From Streptococcus sp. HMSC034E03 (GTDB taxonomy: Bacteria; Bacillota; Bacilli; Lactobacillales; Streptococcaceae), in assembly GCF_001811505.1 (NCBI RefSeq), contig NZ_KV804982.1, positions 65,810-115,118 of the forward strand: DNA of 49,309 nt, written 5' to 3'. Below the pieces are notes generated by a model. It did not search any database and was not told where the DNA came from. It saw only the letters and a program-made list of their open reading frames with translations. Below are positions 47,284 to 49,309 of the stretch, piece after piece. Made by a program: the position numbers and the translations under genes. Position 1 is the stretch's first letter. Each line of letters starts with the position of its first letter.

Positions 47284-49309
47284 GAAACTGTCCCCTCGCG
47301 AGGTAGATAGGTAGCTATACCCATAAAAAAAGACTACATAAGCCGAATAGACAACAGTTTCCGGCCACTTCCGAGGTAGATAGGTAGCTATACTGTCAAA
47401 GATTGGCTAGAAAAAGGTAAAGACGGAAAGTTTCCGGCCCCTCGCGAGGTTGACAGGTAGCGATACAGACGTACAGGTATCGCAAAGAATACGATGGCAA
47501 AACCGAGTTTCCAGCCCCTCTCGAGGTAAAGTGGATGCTATGCACAAAGGTCTTGATGTTTCTATTTATGCAAAACCTGAATTGTTTCCGGCCCCTCGCG
47601 AGGTAGATAGGTAGCTATACCGAACGATATTCGACCGAAGCAGGCACAGGCTGAAGGTTTCCGGCCCCTCGCGAGGTAGATAGGGAATTATACAACTGGA
47701 TGGGTTAAGTATTACGATAATTGGTGTTAGTTTCCGGTCCCTCGCGAGTAGATAGATGCCTATACAAAATGGTGCTGATGTTTATGTTTCTTCAAAAAAA
47801 TTGTTTCCGGCCCCTCTCGAGGTAGATAGGTTCTTATACCTGACCAAATTTCATGTGCTGAACATTCTGAATATGCCCCACAGTTTCCGGCCCCTCGCGA
47901 GGTAGATAGGGAATTATACTGAACTCGGATTCTTCTCTCACGTTGTAGGAAATGGGTTTCCGACCCCTCTCGAGGTAGATAGGGAGATATACCTATACTC
48001 TAAACCCTGATATGAATGTCATCAGATACGTTGGTTAGTTTCCGGCCACTTGAGAGGTAGATAGGTTCTTATACTTTTAAATGGAACTATATGAAGTTTT
48101 CGACCTGAAAGAGTTTCCGGCCCCTCGCGAGGTAGATAGGTTCTTATACGGTTGAAAAAGGGTTCGAACGTTTCTTGCCAGCACGTTTCCGGCCCCTCGC
48201 GAGGTAGATAGGTAGCTATACTATTGTAGCACTTATTGGTCGTACAGTACGTAAACCGTTTCCGGCCCCTCGCGAGGTGAATAGGCTGTTCTACATTATG
48301 AGGGTATTGAAGTCGAGGAGGTGGAGTGATGAAGGTTTCCGGCCCCTACCGAGGTAGATAGGTTCTTATACGCTAAAGAACTTGTACAACAGGGTGATAT
48401 CTGGTCGTTTCCGGCCCCTCTCGAGGTAGATAGGTTCTTATACCGAATAAGGTCGCTCGCATGGCTCTGACGAATCAGTTATTATTCCCGGCCCCTCGCG
48501 AGGTGGATAGGTTCTTTTACCCTAGGTTTAGAAAAGAATATTGATGTCTCAATTTATGCGTTTCCGTCCCCTCTCGAGGTGAATAGGATGTTTTACACCC
48601 AACCATCACTACAAAAGATAAAGAAGCTTTCGTTTCCGGCCCCTCCCGAGGTTGATAGGGGGCTATACTATGCAACAGTGAACGAAAGTCCAGAACTACA
48701 AAAGTTTCCGTCCCCTCTCGAGGTAGATAGGTTCTTATACCCCAAGCAAAGAAGAAAAAGACTTCACTAAGAACTTCATGGGTTTCCGGCCCCTCTCGAG
48801 GTAGATAGGTATCTATACGAACTTAAAGATGAATTAACAAGACTAAACCCTAAAAGTTTCCGGCCCCTCGCGAGGTAGATAGGTATCTATACTTGGAGTA
48901 AAAGGAACATTTGACGCTGACTTCTAGTTTCCGTCCTCTCGCGAGGTAGATAGGTAGCTATACGCATTATATGGATATGTTAAATCTATCAAAAGAAGAG
49001 TTTCCGGCCCCTCTCGAGGTAGATTGGTAGCTATACGACAACGACTCGTAGACTGGGTTTCCAACCCCTCGCGAGGTAGATAGGGAGCTACACTATCGGG
49101 AACATCTACGAAAATCCAGAACTTTTGGGGTTTCCGGCCCCTCTCAAGGTAGATAGGTGGATATACCGAAAGTGAGCGTGTTGCAATTATCGTTCAGACA
49201 GAGTTTCCGGCCCCTCGCGAGGTTGATAGGTAGCTATACTCTAGGTTTGGGAGTTACTAACGTACACGCAGAGGAAGTAGTTTCCGGCCCCTCTCGAGGT
49301 AGATAGGTA
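47284..49309 (-). CRISPR. Type III-A CRISPR array, 28 repeats visible, truncated by the window end
   Basis: Twenty-eight repeats (the last cut after 30 bases) and 27 spacers. Repeat unit 37 nt on the minus strand: GTATAGCTACCTATCTACC joined to TCGCGAGGGGCCGGAAAC. Its end CCGGAAAC resembles the ACGGAAAC handle of S. thermophilus type III-A, so the crRNAs are minus-strand transcripts. The central CCTCGCGAGG (or CCTCTCGAGG) is self-complementary. Spacer lengths are 34-45 nt except one of 20 nt. Repeats begin at plus-strand positions 47284, 47357, 47430, 47507, 47584, 47657, 47730 and so on to 49280. The repeat nearest cas6 (47284-47320) is degenerate in its handle, marking the trailer end; the leader is outside the window. 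Repeats differ strongly from each other. Confidence 0.98.

Noticed and set aside
48579-48770. A 63-codon plus-strand open frame with the sequence MNRMFYTQPSL...
   Set aside because: It lies wholly inside the CRISPR array and crosses three repeats; it is a chance frame.
47202-49309. Search for cas1, cas2 or a leader next to the array
   Set aside because: No such frame or leader-like AT-rich stretch is seen; the near end is the degenerate trailer repeat, and the leader must lie beyond the window.

Overview
The window is chromosomal DNA from a Streptococcus of the mitis/oralis/pneumoniae group. The evidence is a BOX element at 14582-14776, the streptococcal gene set (niaX-niaR, mutX, glnPQ, zwf-ftsY, smc-rnc, ylxM-ffh, gdhA, alaS) and TTGACA/TATAAT-type promoters, several with an extended -10. 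Most of it is core housekeeping sequence. Two accessory blocks sit at the ends.

Left end (1-3.8 kb): AT-rich minus-strand genes lie downstream of the rplJ-rplL terminator. They look like orphan immunity proteins of polymorphic or type VII-secreted toxins: a DUF443 five-TM protein, a short remnant, an SMI1/KNR4 protein, a barstar-like protein, an unrecognised 252-aa protein and a DUF2185 protein. No toxin gene is visible.

Core (3.9-38.5 kb): rplJ-rplL with an L10 leader; niaX-niaR with a palindromic operator; mutX, in which the Nudix-box Arg is Cys; a small-membrane-protein cluster with one frameshifted paralogue; an acyltransferase; uvrB; glnPQ with a BOX element behind it; zwf; ftsY and two HAD phosphatases; a Nudix gene, an HD hydrolase and a TRIC-like channel; smc-rnc; ylxM-71 aa-ffh with a near-leaderless start; rluD-lspA-LysR; sodA; holA; pyrD; gdhA; and a T-box-controlled LURP-one gene plus alaS.

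Right end (38.8-49.3 kb): a complete type III-A interference operon, cas6-cas10(csm1)-csm2-csm3-csm4-csm5-csm6'-csm6, all on the minus strand. A long CRISPR array (28 repeats seen, running off the window) lies directly upstream of cas6 and is oriented towards it. No cas1 or cas2 is visible. The main discovery candidate is here. Cas10 carries HA instead of HD at residues 15-16, and the rest of its HD domain looks degenerate, while the GGDD cyclase motif, the Csm3 slicing Asp33 and both Csm6 HEPN sites are intact. The system should therefore slice target RNA and make cyclic oligoadenylate to fire two Csm6 RNases, without Cas10 DNase activity. The array is unusual too. Its repeats are very heterogeneous, including the crRNA 5' handle, and one spacer is only 20 nt. 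The plus strand of the spacers mostly reads as sense coding sequence, so the crRNAs would be antisense to mRNA. Recognisable targets include a choline-binding repeat, a YopX-like phage protein, and a repeated GL-x-x-x-DVSIYA motif hit by two or three spacers.
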